DNA of 64,000 bases, taken from the NCBI GenBank assembly GCA_032871835.1, contig CM065299.1, forward strand, positions 5,489,001-5,553,000, written 5' to 3'. The notes below the pieces were generated by a model. The model had not been told where the DNA came from. It ran no database searches and worked only from the letters and a program-made list of their open reading frames with translations. This stretch comes from Dipteronia dyeriana. Taxonomy: Eukaryota; Streptophyta; Magnoliopsida; Sapindales; Sapindaceae. The position numbers and the translations under genes are program-made. Numbering within the stretch: position 1 is the stretch's first letter; each line of letters opens with the position of its first letter. Positions 1 through 11,225 of this stretch are shown piece by piece.

Positions 1-867
1 CATTGATTTAACTTCATCGAGATGAGTTCTGGAAAATGTTAGGGCCTCATCCATTATGTTTTCTCCTTCAAAGGCAAGAAATGAAGCCTCATACAAACTT
101 AGCATTCCTTTAACATCACTCTCAACGTATTTCTTGAACTTGCCTTCGTCGTCCATGAAAGCCTCGAAGACATCTGTATTTCGCATCCATATCATTTGAC
201 ATGATTTTGAACAACGTAACATTACCCAATAAAATAAAGTAAACATAACTGTTTATGAATTATGCGTGTGATTAAGGATGTCATGACTGTACCTTGAGAG
301 ACCAGATAACCATGTTGTCTGAGGAGCCTGAATCTGAGAGCAGTAACATGAAGTTTATCTTCTGCTTTGACATCAAATTCATGTCCATTATCCCAAGGCA
401 CAATTCTATCATCAAGTGCTCTTTTTATGTCCTTGTCAAAGCGATGCCGCAATCCTAGCCGTTGGATATCATCAATGAGTTCAAGAATGCTCAACATCTC
501 TGCATCTTCATTGTTTATCATGCACCGCACCTCCTCCTCTAGCTTCTCTGCCCTCTTCCTGTGATTGTCATCCTACAAATTCACACGGAATTAATTCATA
601 TTCAGAAAGCATAGGAATTAAATCTAAGTAATCACTAACCGCATAACGAATCTGCAAGGACTGCAGAAAATCGTAACTCCAATTGGATGGCTGGTAGTTG
701 GCTGATCGTCGACTTTGATCTGTTGCTTGATGATCAGAAATTTGCTTGCTCACTGCACATTTTTGCTGATTTATACGAGCATTATTATAATTTGATTTTT
801 GTAGAGCATATGCGGGAATTATATTATGTTTTGTGAGAGGCAACCAGCTTGAGAGAGGAAGTGCCAT
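1..867 (-). CDS. Terpene synthase, TPS-b type, 5' part (runs off the left edge)
   Basis: Class I terpene synthases ionise prenyl diphosphates; TPS-b members are mostly plastid monoterpene synthases. Three exons can be placed on the minus strand: 867-640, 572-293 and 173-1, the last continuing outside the window. The introns are 67 and 119 bp with GT-AG ends, and the codons join in phase (phases 0 and 1). The start at 867 gives a Ser/Thr-rich leader of about 50 residues like a plastid transit peptide. It is followed by RRSANYQPSNW, the RR(X)8W motif typical of TPS-b cyclases. Exon 2 has the family signatures IDDIQRLGLRHRF and LRFRLLRQHGYLVS. Exon 3 starts with DVFEAFMDDEGKFK and contains MLSLYEASFLA. 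The catalytic DDXXD domain would lie further left, so product specificity and integrity cannot be judged. Everything visible is open and unbroken. An in-frame ATG nine bases upstream (876) is an alternative start. Confidence 0.93.
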
Positions 868-939
868 TGTATGCATTATAATACTATATAATTCTTCTAA
901 TCTTTGTATAGTTTGGATGAATTTATGTGAATTGAGCGC

Positions 940-960
940 GCTAAATAATAAATATATATA
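940..960 (-). promoter_or_regulatory. Candidate TATA region of the TPS-b gene
   Basis: Read on the minus strand, a run of TATATA followed by TTTATTA lies 75-95 bases upstream of the start codon at 867. That is a reasonable distance for a TATA box plus a short leader. The background is AT-rich, so this is position-based inference only. Confidence 0.35.
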
Positions 961-1046
961 GGAATTCCAAACTAGTGATGTGTGCACCAGGCACCACGTA
1001 TGCAAATGGGGAAAAGCCAAGTCAATAATGATTTAATCATTCAATT

Positions 1047-1685
1047 TAGGGGTGTGGACACAAAAACTGAAACTGAATTGAACCGAACCGAAAAAGGGTA
1101 TTTGGTTCGGTTCATAGCTTCTATTCGGTTCAAACTAATTTGAAATTTAAAAACTGAATTGAACGATTCAATTCAGTTTTATATGTCCAAAACTGAAATC
1201 GAACTGAATAAACCGAATTGTCTTAATTAATTATTTTGTAAGGTTCAATTTTATTACGTATTGTTTGTTGATGATGTTTCTATTTTTGGATAACATTATG
1301 TACTACATTTTGTTACTTCTATTTTATAGATGTTATAAAGATTTTATATTTTGTTTGAGAATATAGACTAAATATAATTGAAATTTAAATTTAGATTGAA
1401 AATTTAGTTATATTTTGTTTAAATTATTTTTTACGTATTATGTTTTCTAGTCTAAATGTCAAAAATGTAACTTAAAAGCCCAAAAAATTAAATAACATAT
1501 AAAAAGCTTTAAAGTCCAATAGGTTCAAAACCGAATTGAATCAAACCGAAATAAAAATATTCGGTTCAATTTGGTTTTCAGATTCAAAACAGTTTAAACC
1601 GATTCATATTTTTAAAAACCGAATATATATCGCTTTAATACGGTTTTAATTAAAATCGAACTGAACCAAATCACGTTCACCTCTA
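1047..1685. mobile_element. Non-autonomous hAT-like element rich in GGTTCGGTT repeats
   Basis: The 639-bp element starts TAGGGGTGTGG and ends CACCTCTA, so the outer inverted repeat is short and imperfect. It is flanked by near-identical 8-bp direct repeats, ATTCAATT (1039-1046) and ATTAAATT (1686-1693), 7 of 8 matching. Both subterminal regions carry repeated AACCGAAC and GGTTCGGTT words in opposite orientation. There is no coding capacity. The 8-bp duplication and the subterminal word resemble the larger hAT element at 48408-51454. Confidence 0.75.
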
Positions 1686-1693
1686 ATTAAATT

Positions 1694-2429
1694 AATTCAT
1701 TGGGGGTGTGCACTTGTGCATGATGTGCAGGTGCCGTTAACCACATGCCAGTTGTAGACCTATAAATGGCAATCTTATTTTCAATAAAAGATATGCAAAA
1801 TATAGAACAAACACTTCTCCCGCTTCTTACTCCTTAATTCTTCTGGAGTCAGATCAGCCGTTAAAAGATGGTATCACATTTATATATAACCAATAAAATT
1901 GTGATATCATATATATAAAAGAAGTTGAAAATAATAATAATTACATATAGATACGTATCCAAATTTGATAAAATTGTTAAGGTCGGCTGATTTGACTTGG
2001 TCGTAACAAAAATATCCAATAAATATGGGCATGAACTATCTTTATGATGTTCGTATCATGACAAAGTTGTTGTCCTTGTTCGGAGATATTTCGGGACTTT
2101 ATTTTTCACATGGACAATATGACAGCTTACACAGTCACACTCTTGCTAGATATACTTTATCATGTGTGAATGATATAATGTGAGTAGATGACACAAAATT
2201 ACAAAAATATCCCAAGTCCTCAGGTTTTGATTCACCTGGAGACCACTGAATTAACCAAAAATCTACTAGCTAGTTGATATGTATAATTTACTCTCAATAG
2301 AAGAACAGAAGAATTAGGGAGGAAAGAGATGAGATCAAGTTTGGAAAGTAGATGAACAGAGGGAAGAACAGAAGAATGAACTCAAATCAGCCGTACAAAA
2401 ATGAAATCAGCCGTACAAAAATGGTGTCC
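1694..2429. other. Intergenic, no gene seen
   Basis: AT-rich sequence without plausible exons. It contains a perfect 20-bp tandem duplication (2384-2403 and 2404-2423). The similar word ATCAGCCGTTAAAA occurs near 1855, so this may be an old transposon remnant. Confidence 0.5.
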
Positions 2430-2509
2430 CAATTTTAAGTGAGGGTAGATAGTTCATAGTCGATCGGTTGGCTTTATCAGGAAAAAAAAAAGCGTTTTAC
2501 ATTTGGTAT

Positions 2510-2910
2510 CAGAGCCGGCCCTGGGAGGCCAGCATGGACGTCCGCCCAGGGCCCAAGAAAAAAAGACCTAAAAAGGGATTCAAGTTTTTTATGTTTAGTG
2601 TTGAATTGAATGATTTTGATTCAGATAAAAATGGTTCAAAATATTTTTTTTAATAGCCCAAACATTAAAAATAATAATAATAACATCAAATGATCCAATT
2701 ATATGGATCAAGATCTCATGTCTATATAATTAAGGTTTTTTTTTTCTTTTACAAATCGATTTAATTTTTTTTTTTTTATTTTAATTTTTTTTTTTAATTT
2801 AAATTTTTTTTTTTTAATTATGTGTTATGTACCGTATAGGTTTAACCCCCCATAACGATCTACTTTTGAGATTTTGTCTAAAGTCCTCTTAGAAGTCGGA
2901 GCCGGCTCTG
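2510..2910. mobile_element. hAT-like MITE with CAGAGCCGG termini
   Basis: The 401-bp element begins CAGAGCCGGCCCTG and ends CGGAGCCGGCTCTG, giving the inverted terminal word CAGAGCCGG. The flanks are TTTGGTAT (2502-2509) and TTTGGGAT (2911-2918), an 8-bp target duplication with 7 of 8 matching. The paralogous block at about 9656 has the uninterrupted site CATTTGGGATC, an empty-site control. No coding capacity. Confidence 0.85.
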
Positions 2911-3295
2911 TTTGGGATTGAATGCTAACAAAACAAAGTGGACAAATAGTAGCTCTCAGGATCGTGGAACACATTTTAACTCTGTCCTCATCAATCATCA
3001 TCTTGGAAAGTTCTCTTGACGTTTCAACAGGTGATTGAAAAGAGATATAATAATAATAGGTTTGATATGTGATTTTTTTCATATATTTTTTATTTACCAA
3101 ATTTAAAAATAGAGCAAATTACACCAATAACAATAATCTTGATAGCAAATAGAGCAAATCATATATTTTCGCTTTATTTATCTGGAGCATGAACATGAGC
3201 TGCGCTTGCATGCATGTGTGCAAATTGGAGTTTGTCATTGTTTCATTGGTTTGACTCGGTTATCGTTTCATTGTGGCATTGTTCTGGTTTGCACG

Positions 3296-3758
3296 TAGGG
3301 ATAGGCATTTCCATATGACACTCTACCTCCAAGGCCCCACCTCTACGGCCCCACCCCCATTTGGGGGATTTGGGGGTGGGGTAGGAGCAGATTTTGACTC
3401 TAAATTCTCAATGGGGTGAGTGAACCATTTCCATATATATATATATGCTTTTATTTTATTTGAAAACAAAAAAAATAACTCTAGCTCACGGTCATCCGTT
3501 AACCTGTTAACCCAATAACTCATCTATATTATTATAAGTATTTTAATTTATATTAATTTTGGACTAAATTAAACAATTAAATATTTTAGATCAAATATTT
3601 TGAATATTTATTGGATCTAATATTGAAACAGGGTGAATCGAAAGGTTGAGATGGTCAAATTTCGAATTTTAAATTTTAAATTTCAGATTTTAAATTGAAA
3701 TTATTAGAATTAAAAATGGAAGAAATGAAGGAAAGGGGGCGGGGGAAGGAGAACATCC
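3296..3758. mobile_element. TAGGGATG-family hAT-like element, right end lost
   Basis: It begins TAGGGATAGGCATTTCC after the flank TTTGCACG. The same insertion, at the same site, begins copy 3 at 10059. It carries the G/C-run subterminal region typical of this family (CCCCACCCCC, GGGGGATTTGGGGG). Homology to the copy-3 element stops near 3758 before the expected terminal CATCCCTA, so the end is deleted or lies beyond the duplication breakpoint. Confidence 0.65.
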
Positions 3759-4189
3759 GCATGTTATTTTTCATTCCTAGTCCCATTTTACAATTTAAAA
3801 TAATAATAAAATCCTTACAAAACATTAAATAATCCTATCAACACGAAAACTTGAATGTTCAATGCAAATCTAAGGAGCGTAACAATTAAAATCTTATAGA
3901 TCAGTACATATATAAACTTGAAGGGTTGTAATTGTAATTATACTTTCAAAGAAATTAAAAGAAAATAAAATGGATGTTGTAATTGAAACCGACGACTCTC
4001 TCATTTTCACTATAGACATATTTATAGCATACTAATACATATCACCATACTTTTATCATGTAAACAAAATAATTTCAATCAAAATAATAAACATGGGGAA
4101 AGTGTGATGATATACATTAATATGCTATAAATATACATAATTACATTGTGTGCCTATCGAAGAGAAATTGCTTTCTTTTTATGAGGAAA

Positions 4190-5560
4190 TATGGGTTTTT
4201 GTTACTTTTTTAAGTTAGATGTTTCAAGACTATCGACACTTTAAGAACTCATATTTTAAAGGTACCAAAGTAAATGGCTTCCAAAAATACCCTTACTTTA
4301 CTCTATCTTTTTCTTTATTTTTCAGTTTTTTATATTATTATTTTATACTTTCATCTTCTTCATAGAGGTCTGTTTAATAGAAACAGGCCTCCAACGAGGC
4401 TCAAAATCAACCTCCAATGGAGGTTGAAGTCGTTCGACCTCCGTTGGAAGTCTATTTGACCTCCATGGATGTCAAAATCGACTTTTAATGGGGTTCAAAT
4501 TTGATCTCCATTGTAGGTCGATGAAGAAGATGATGAATTTTTTTTTGGGGAATTTTATTTTTTGGAAAGAAAAAAAACCCCAGACTTTTCAGGTATTTTT
4601 TTAGATTTTTCAGGTATTTTTCATGACTTTTTATGTATTTTTCGTGACTTTTCATGTATTTTCGAGACTTTCTGGATACAAATGAAATTTTTAGAGACTT
4701 CTTTCTGAGCAAAAATGAAAAAGTCTTGGAAAATTTCATTCTTACCGAGAAAGTCCTAGAAATTACAAAGAGTCTCATAAATGACCTCCAATTATTATTT
4801 TTTTACCAATTTTTTTTTTCATCTTTGACGTAGTGGAAAACACAAAGGAATAAGACCAACGTCTGTATTCTGTAATATACTGGAATCCACCAGAATTAAA
4901 GAGAAATATTTTTGAAATTTTATTGAACCAAAGTTAACGAGTCTTTTTGCTTACAAAGCGATTTAAAGCGATTAAACCCTAACACGAATCCTTGTTGGAC
5001 AATAAACGGAAATACATAGCAAAAGTTACCAAAAATAACGAAATTACAATAGTTGTGAAAATAAATGATATTAATGACCCTAAACAAGCAAGAATTGGCA
5101 ATGAACGATTTTGACTTGTCAAAATCAACTTATGACTAAAAAAGAAACTTTCGTAAAATGGAAAAACTGCAATTTCGGGGTCTAAATGATGGAATTTGGT
5201 TGAAAAACGACGTGTCTCACCGTCGAAGGCTGTGATTTGAAAAGACCTCGGCGATTCACATCACGTGAAGTCAATTAGCCTTGAATTTAAGGTGATCCCC
5301 CAAAACCATGTAGGAGTCAGCTACTTGTTCTACATGAGTCTTCTTCTTACTGGACCTCTTTGAGGGCCGAATTTGACATCCATTGGAGGCCGATTTCGAC
5401 CTCCATTGATGGATGATTTTGAAAAAGAAAAAGAAAAAACCAAAATTGTGTGGAAAATTATTGTAGGGGCTTTTTTGTTCGTTTACCATAATAAGTGTCA
5501 TTTAAACTCAAGCTTTTAAAATGGTGATAGTCTTGAAATACACCGTACAAATGGTACTAT
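4190..5560. mobile_element. TIR element, Mutator-like, with internal minisatellites
   Basis: The left end and the reverse complement of the right end share a long imperfect inverted repeat. It is centred on TTTCAAGACTATC and a following AAAGGTACCA/GTACCATTT type segment. The interior has degenerate repeats of GACCTCCATTGG near 4385-4515 and 5340-5420. A run of TTTTCATGTATTTTTC-like units lies at 4585-4670. Part of the middle (about 4830-5270) looks like unrelated inserted DNA. No intact reading frame. A related element lies at 20005-21012. The target duplication was not resolved. Confidence 0.5.
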
Positions 5561-5612
5561 ATAATTTTCGAACCCCTCTTTTTATACAGATATCGTTGAT
5601 AATAGAATGAAC

Positions 5613-6019
5613 TAGAGATGCATACTTTTTCCCGGGACCCCAAATCTTCGCACCCCCATCCTCATTTGGGGATTTTTTTTGTTGGGAAAAGTGGGAAAAT
5701 GAGGGGGGGATGGGGATGAAAATCAATCCCAAATTGAAATGGGGATGGGGATGGGGGGATCCCCATCCTCATTTCCTCATTTCCCCCAAACATATATAAA
5801 TATAATTATAATATATATTTTATTTTTAGTTTTTATTCTTTGAAACCCTAGGTATATAAACACATTTAATCTTTTTACTTTCAAAACCTAACCCTACAGA
5901 TTTTTCAAAGTACTTAACAATGAATTGGCTGCTAATCTTTTTAGATTATTTATTATGTGAAGTGGGGATGGGGATAAGAATACCTATATTCATTCTTATT
6001 CCCCAAACGTGCATCTCTA
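5613..6019. mobile_element. TAGGGATG-family hAT-like MITE
   Basis: The 407-bp element has termini TAGAGATGCA and TGCATCTCTA, a 10-bp perfect inverted repeat. It is flanked by GAATGAAC (5605-5612) and CAATGAAC (6020-6027), 7 of 8 matching. The interior has long G runs on one side (GGGGATGGGGATGGGG near 5740) and matching C runs. No coding capacity. Confidence 0.85.
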
Positions 6020-6270
6020 CAATGAACACCCGTCTACTTGCATTATATCATTCACAAAAGATAAGAGCAAATCTAACAAGATATTGTCGATATATATACG
6101 AAATTTTTCATATAAGTATGTACTGATGAAATTATATAAGGATATTGAATATGAACCACTCATTTTACATACTTTGATTTGGTATGTATACACTTATCAA
6201 AACTCTTTTATAAACGAGTGATCTATATTTAATGTCCTTATATAATTTCATTCATGTGCACCGATATATA

Positions 6271-7474
6271 TGGAGAACTTTAAAACTAACCATAAAAATA
6301 GTGAGTTTGTTGTTTTTATCCAAGATTAACATTTTTATTGTTTCTACCAAAATATTCACTATTTGGACAAAATTACCCTTCTTTATATATTAAAAAAAAT
6401 CTCAATTTTTTCTTCTTCTTCCAAGATAAAAAGCAACTTTTTCTCTTTTTTTTTCTTCTTCTTCCCAGATCTCTAGTATTCTTTTTCTTTTTTCCGGATG
6501 TGTTTAATTGTGTTAGACTTGGTGTGTTTAATTTGATATTTGCTCAGGTGTGTTTAATTGATTTGTTCTGATGTGTTTAATTAGTATTCCCTAGCGTGTT
6601 TAAGTGAGTTACCCTTATGTGTTTAATTGGTCTATCCTTGTGTATTTAATTGGATTACTGTGGTGTGTTTAATTGATTTACATTTTATGTGTTTAAGCGG
6701 TGGTCTAGTGTGTTTAAAGAAATCTGGAAAAGAATTCAGATTTGAATAGATTTGGAATTTTCCAGATTTTCTCATTAAAAAAAAAAATCTTTAAAACAGT
6801 AAATGTTTATTCTTTAGCAAGGGAATTCTGTTTCAATGGAACAATTTTTTTTTTTAAAAAAAAAACATAATCTGGAAAAATAATAAACAAACATGGAAAA
6901 AAATTCAAAAAAAAAACCTGGAATATTTATTTAACAAAATCAAATCTAGAAAAAATTAACAAACATAATCTGGAAAATTTTGAAAATAAAACAAAACATA
7001 GAATTTTTCTTGAAATAAAATCAAATTTAGAAAAAAAAAACCAAACATAATCTGGAAAAAAATTAAAATTTGAAAAAAAAAATTAAACAAAACGAAATCT
7101 GATTTTTTTTTTAAATAAACAATACCCAAACTTAAACACAACCATGAACCGCCCTTAAAATCAACAATCAACACTCAATTTTGAATTAGGTCTTCACAAC
7201 CCAGATTTACAAACCAAAGGAGAGAGAAGATAAACAAAAAAAATGTTTGGATTAAAGAGGAGAGATGCGTGAGATAGGAGATTTGGTTGCAAAAAAAATA
7301 TGGTGAAGAGAAATAGAGGCGTGAGAGAACGAGAGAGAAAAAGAAGAGATTGAAGAGAGAATGAAAAAAAAAATGATTCTGAGTTCAGATCAAAGAAGTG
7401 AGAAGAGAAAGATATAACGAGGGTATTTAGGTCTTATCGATGTTTAGTAAAAACAATAAATCACTTTTTAATCT
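6271..7474 (+). mobile_element. GAGAA-terminus TIR element, copy 1, with TGTGTTTAATTG array
   Basis: Copy 1 of a family also found at 29777-33401 and, inverted, at 34366-35575. The ends share inverted sequence containing TTTATTGTTTTTA and TATTTTTATTGTTT. The interior has about nine units of 21-26 bp built on TGTGTTTAATTG (6500-6720). A long AT-rich stretch with repeated AATCTGGAAAA follows, then a purine-rich GAGAGAGA region. The right end lies in a TA repeat, so the target duplication cannot be read. No coding capacity is convincing. Confidence 0.65.
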
Positions 7475-7681
7475 ATATATATATATATCAATCTGCAAAC
7501 GTTGTCATACACCGCACAAGATAAAAGCAAATCCAGCGGAGATATTGCAAACGTTATCATACACCACACAAGCAAATCTAGCGAGATATTATCGATATAT
7601 ATATATATATTTATCAGCAAACGTTGTCGTACGAACATCTTGCACCAAGGAAAATTAAATAATTCTATATCTCTAACAGAC

Positions 7682-8510
7682 AGGGCCGGATACACAATAA
7701 GGTAAGGTGCAGTCTATCTTCTATATCAATTTATATATATATATATATATAATCGACTATCATTACATAAAGGAACTAATATTGCAGTGGGCAGAGAATG
7801 TTTTTTACTTATCATTCAAGTCCTAATATATCGTTTGATTTTAATATTATATGATTATAATTTCTTAAACAAATATTTATTTATTTTTAAAATAAAATAA
7901 TTCACTTTTTTTTACATCATTATCAATTTCTTAACTATACACAATTTATTGTTACTTAATCTAATTTTATTATATATTAAATAATATATTATTATTTTTA
8001 AACTTCTATTTTTTTTAATAGTTTTAATTTGACATATCTATCACATCACATCAATAAACACTAAAATCTTAAATTTTAATATATCATATTAAAATATTTC
8101 ATCTATTATTATGATTCATTTTATTTTATCCTAAGTTTTTTTTTATTTAATAACTTTAATTTATTTAGAATAAAAAAATAAAAAAAATTACCGATAATTA
8201 AAAGAATAAAAAATTCAAAACATGTCTAGTAATATTTATTAATCAATTTTGTATAAGTTTAAACTAAATTCAGTATAAATACAAAATAAAATTACGTATT
8301 ATAAAATTATATCATAATTTATGTTGTTCTCTTTATTATTATTTATAAAAAATATATTAAAAAATATAAAAATAAAAAAAAATCAATTTTATTAAAAAAA
8401 TAAACTCATTTTACTATATTTTAATTTTTCAATATTTTTTTAATATAATTATTGTTTTATTTAAATATTTTATCTTAATTAAAAATTTTAGTCCCGTCAT
8501 ATTAAGAGAG
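7682..8510. other. AT-rich block beginning with a CAGGGCCGG terminus
   Basis: CAGGGCCGG at 7682 interrupts the local repeat unit and resembles the terminus of the 2510-2910 element. This suggests a related hAT-like insertion. The matching right end was not found; the block runs through very AT-rich, gene-free sequence to where the next repeat copy begins at 8511. Confidence 0.35.
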
Positions 8511-8710
8511 TGAACACCCGTCTACTTGCATTATATCCTTCACACGAGATAAAAGCAAATCCAGCGAGAGTGGGAGCTATATATATATATATCAGCAAAC
8601 GTTGTCATACACCAAGGAAAGTTAGGTGACAGTCTGACAGAGAAAGGTTGATGTTTCGATTGATCAATGAATTAATGCCCCGTACCTATCCTGTTTGTGC
8701 AGAGATAAAT

Positions 8711-8815
8711 TATTTCATATATATAACCATTCACGTGTTGTGGGACTGAAGATAAAGTGCATTGTGCTTTTATTTCACATATATATAACCATTCACGTGT
8801 TGTGGGACTGAAGAT
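8711..8815. repeat. Tandem duplication of about 44 bp
   Basis: The segment starting TATTTCA and ending GGGACTGAAGAT occurs at 8711-8753 and again at 8771-8814, nearly identical, with a 17-bp spacer. Within it lies TTCACGTGTTG, containing the G-box core CACGTG. No associated gene is seen. Confidence 0.8.
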
Positions 8816-8829
8816 GCCTAAACTCTCAG

Positions 8830-9596
8830 TACTCATCTTGCACGTTTCAACAGTTGATTTGACAGGGTGTACGATAATACTATGTTTGATATTTTATTTC
8901 TTATATTCTTTATGAGTATTAGAGCAAATTACACCAATACTCTTGATAGCAAATTAAGGGAGCAAATACAGCAAATCATATATTTTCGCTTTACTTATCT
9001 GGAGCATGAACATGAGCGGTGCTTGCATGCATGAGTGCAAATTGGAGTTTGCCATTGTTTCATTGGTTTGGCTCTGTTATGGCTTCATTGTAGCATTGTT
9101 CTGGTTTGCATGATGTGTCTGATTTGGTAAAGTCTAGATGTAAAAATTGAAGCATATACTCTGTTCAGTCTTCATTTTAGATTCATTCTTCAATTTGGCT
9201 TTTTTCTATGTATGGTTTTGGCTGTACATGAACGCTCCAGTAGAATTACTAAAAAGAGCTCTTAAAATTATTTGAATTTAAAAGTATCAAAATACCCTTA
9301 TTCACTATCAAAGTTAAACACGATTTTAATCCCATTTGAAACCATAAGGACTTTTTTTGATCCCTATATTATAATTATCTCTTTAGTATAAATGTCCTTT
9401 AATTACCTTTTGGAAGCTTTAGTGGACAATCAAATAAAAAAGAACATTCAATAAACTTGAACAGACTACGAGATATTTAAAGTTTTAAACACCCAAAATT
9501 ATATAACTACAAAGTAATAAACACATGCCACAGAATTTTTTCAATTTGAATTAAATCATCAAGAAAAAAGGCAAGTTCATATATTGTAAAAATTCG
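8830..9596. repeat. Segmental duplication, copy 2 of the RPL8-downstream block
   Basis: It matches copies 1 and 3 through CATATATTTTCGCTTTAC and GAGCATGAACATGAGC. It then continues as GGTTTGCATGATGTGTCTG, showing the site that is occupied by a transposon in copies 1 and 3. The segment 9145-9235 matches 12160-12245. The segment 9330-9596 matches 13110-13365, immediately downstream of RPL8. It is therefore the least interrupted version of the ancestral RPL8 3' flank. Confidence 0.75.
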
Positions 9597-10058
9597 GTAG
9601 ATAGTTCATAGTTCATAGTCGGTTGGCTTCATATATCAGGAAAAAAACGTGTCACATTTGGGATCAAAGATGCCTAATAATTGGGTCCTAACAAAGAAAA
9701 GTGGACAAAGAGTAGCTCTCAGGATCGTGAATCACATTGTAACTCGGTCAGTCTGTCCACATCTTGGAAAGTTCTGACAACGTTTCAACAGCAGATTGAA
9801 TAGGGATATAATAAGACTAGGTTTGATATGTGGTTTTTTTTTTTCATATATTTTTTATTTACCAAATTTAAAAATAGAGCAAATTGCACCAATAATCTTG
9901 ATAGCAAATAGAGCAAATCATATATTTTCGCTTAACTTATCTTATCTGGAGCATGAACATGAGCTGCTCTTGCATGCATGTGTGCAAACTGGAGTTTGCC
10001 ATTGTTTCATAGTTTGGCTCTGTTATGGCTTCATTGTGGCATTATTCTGGTTTGCATG

Positions 10059-11196
10059 TAGGGATGAGCATTTCCCCACGGGCCCCACCCCAAGGTAGAT
10101 TTTGACCCCAAATTCTAAGATTACGTTTGTTACGGATACGAGACATGACAATGTGGGACTGGACATGTTGTTCTATGTTGTGTTTGAAAGATCTGGACAG
10201 AATTATAAACTGTACTGTTATGCATTTAGTATGGCTAGGACAGGACAGAACAAAACATTCAAATGACCAGAGTACCCCTCTTATATATATAACAAAGTAG
10301 ATTATAATATTATATATATTAATATAAAATAATATCATATTATTATATATTAATATATATATATATAATATTTGATATACATATATTATAAAATATATTT
10401 GTAATTATATATAATTTATTGGATATGATTGTAATTGCTTAAAAATTTAAAGAATAAATTTGTCTTTTTGACACTTGCCCCATGTCATGGGACAAGCTGT
10501 CCTAGAGTCTTGGGTGAGACAAGTTTTTGTGATTTTTGTCCCACCTTGTCCCGTCCTGTCTCATGCTAAGGACTCGCAAAACATGAGATAATAACAAACT
10601 GTCTCACGTTGTCATGTCCTGTCCTGTCTCGCGTACCAAAATCACCTTAAATGGGCATGGGAATGAGAATAGGGTGAGGGAACCACTTCCCCGTTCCCCC
10701 CTTTAGGTGTGGATGGGGTCCTATTTTCCCGTTTCTCCACAAATATATATGTTTATATATATAATTTTATTTTAAAAAAAAAACAAAAATAATTATAACC
10801 CACGGTCACCCGCTAACCCAAAAGCCCATCTATATTATTACAAGTATTTCAAATTGTATTAATTTTGGATTAAATTAAACTAGTTATATGTTTAGATTGA
10901 ATATTTTGATTATTTATTGGATATGATATTGAAAAAGGGTGAATCAAAAAATTGAGATGGTCAGATTTCGAATTCTAAATTTAGAATTTAAAATTGAAAA
11001 ATATTATGATTAAAAATAGAGGAAATGAGGGAAATGGGGGTGGGGGTGGGAGAACCTCTCCCCAAACACCCCTATCCCCACTTCTCCAAATGGGGTTTGG
11101 GGGCAGAGTAACCAGATAGGGGTGGGGCAGAGGTTTTAAGAATGTGGGTGGGGTGGGGGAGACCCCCGCTCCAATGGGCTCCCCCGCCCATCCCTA
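10059..11196. mobile_element. TAGGGATG-family hAT-like element
   Basis: The 1,138-bp element has termini TAGGGATGAGC and GCCCATCCCTA. Flanks are TTTGCATG (10051-10058) and TTTGTTTG (11197-11204), 6 of 8 matching. The empty site is preserved in copy 2 near 9105. G runs (GGGGGTGGGGGTGGG near 11036) and C runs fill the subterminal regions. A nested MITE accounts for 10119-10647. No coding capacity. Confidence 0.8.
10119..10647. mobile_element. Nested PIF/Harbinger-like MITE
   Basis: Relative to copy 1 of the duplication, about 530 bp is inserted between TAA triplets at 10116-10118 and 10648-10650. The termini are similar inverted sequences: GATTACGTTTGTTACG, and the reverse-complement form AGGTGATTTTGGTACGC. 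Subterminal repeats of GACAGGACA and GTCCTGTC occur. A 3-bp TAA duplication fits PIF/Harbinger. The insertion is younger than the element it interrupts. Confidence 0.65.
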
Positions 11197-11225
11197 TTTG
11201 TTTGATATGTCTGATTTGGCAAGTT

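Larger units (their letters stand above)
2430..3758. repeat. Segmental duplication, copy 1 of the RPL8-downstream block
   Basis: From the AGATAGTTCATAGTC word to about 3758, this stretch matches 9597-11056 base by base apart from insertions. Shared landmarks are AGTAGCTCTCAGGATCGTG, the CATATATTTTCGCTT segment and TCTGGAGCATGAACATGAGC. A third, shorter copy lies near 8830-9120. Copy 1 is interrupted by the 2510-2910 element, which the other copies lack. Its right end breaks off inside a transposon shared with copy 3. Confidence 0.8.
6020..8640. repeat. Locally repeated segment interrupted by insertions
   Basis: A unit starting ATGAACACCCGTCTACTTGC recurs at 6021 and 8511. Its continuation (ATAAAAGCAAATCCAGCGAG, then a TATA run, then CAGCAAACGTTGTC) appears at 6058, 7520, 7570 and 8550. 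These are partial tandem copies separated by the TIR element at 6271-7474 and by AT-rich DNA at 7682-8510. No gene is seen. Confidence 0.6.

Noticed and set aside
9796..10098. Frame of 100 codons through the duplicated block
   Set aside because: The same region in copies 1 and 2 is interrupted by stops and indels, so the frame is not conserved.
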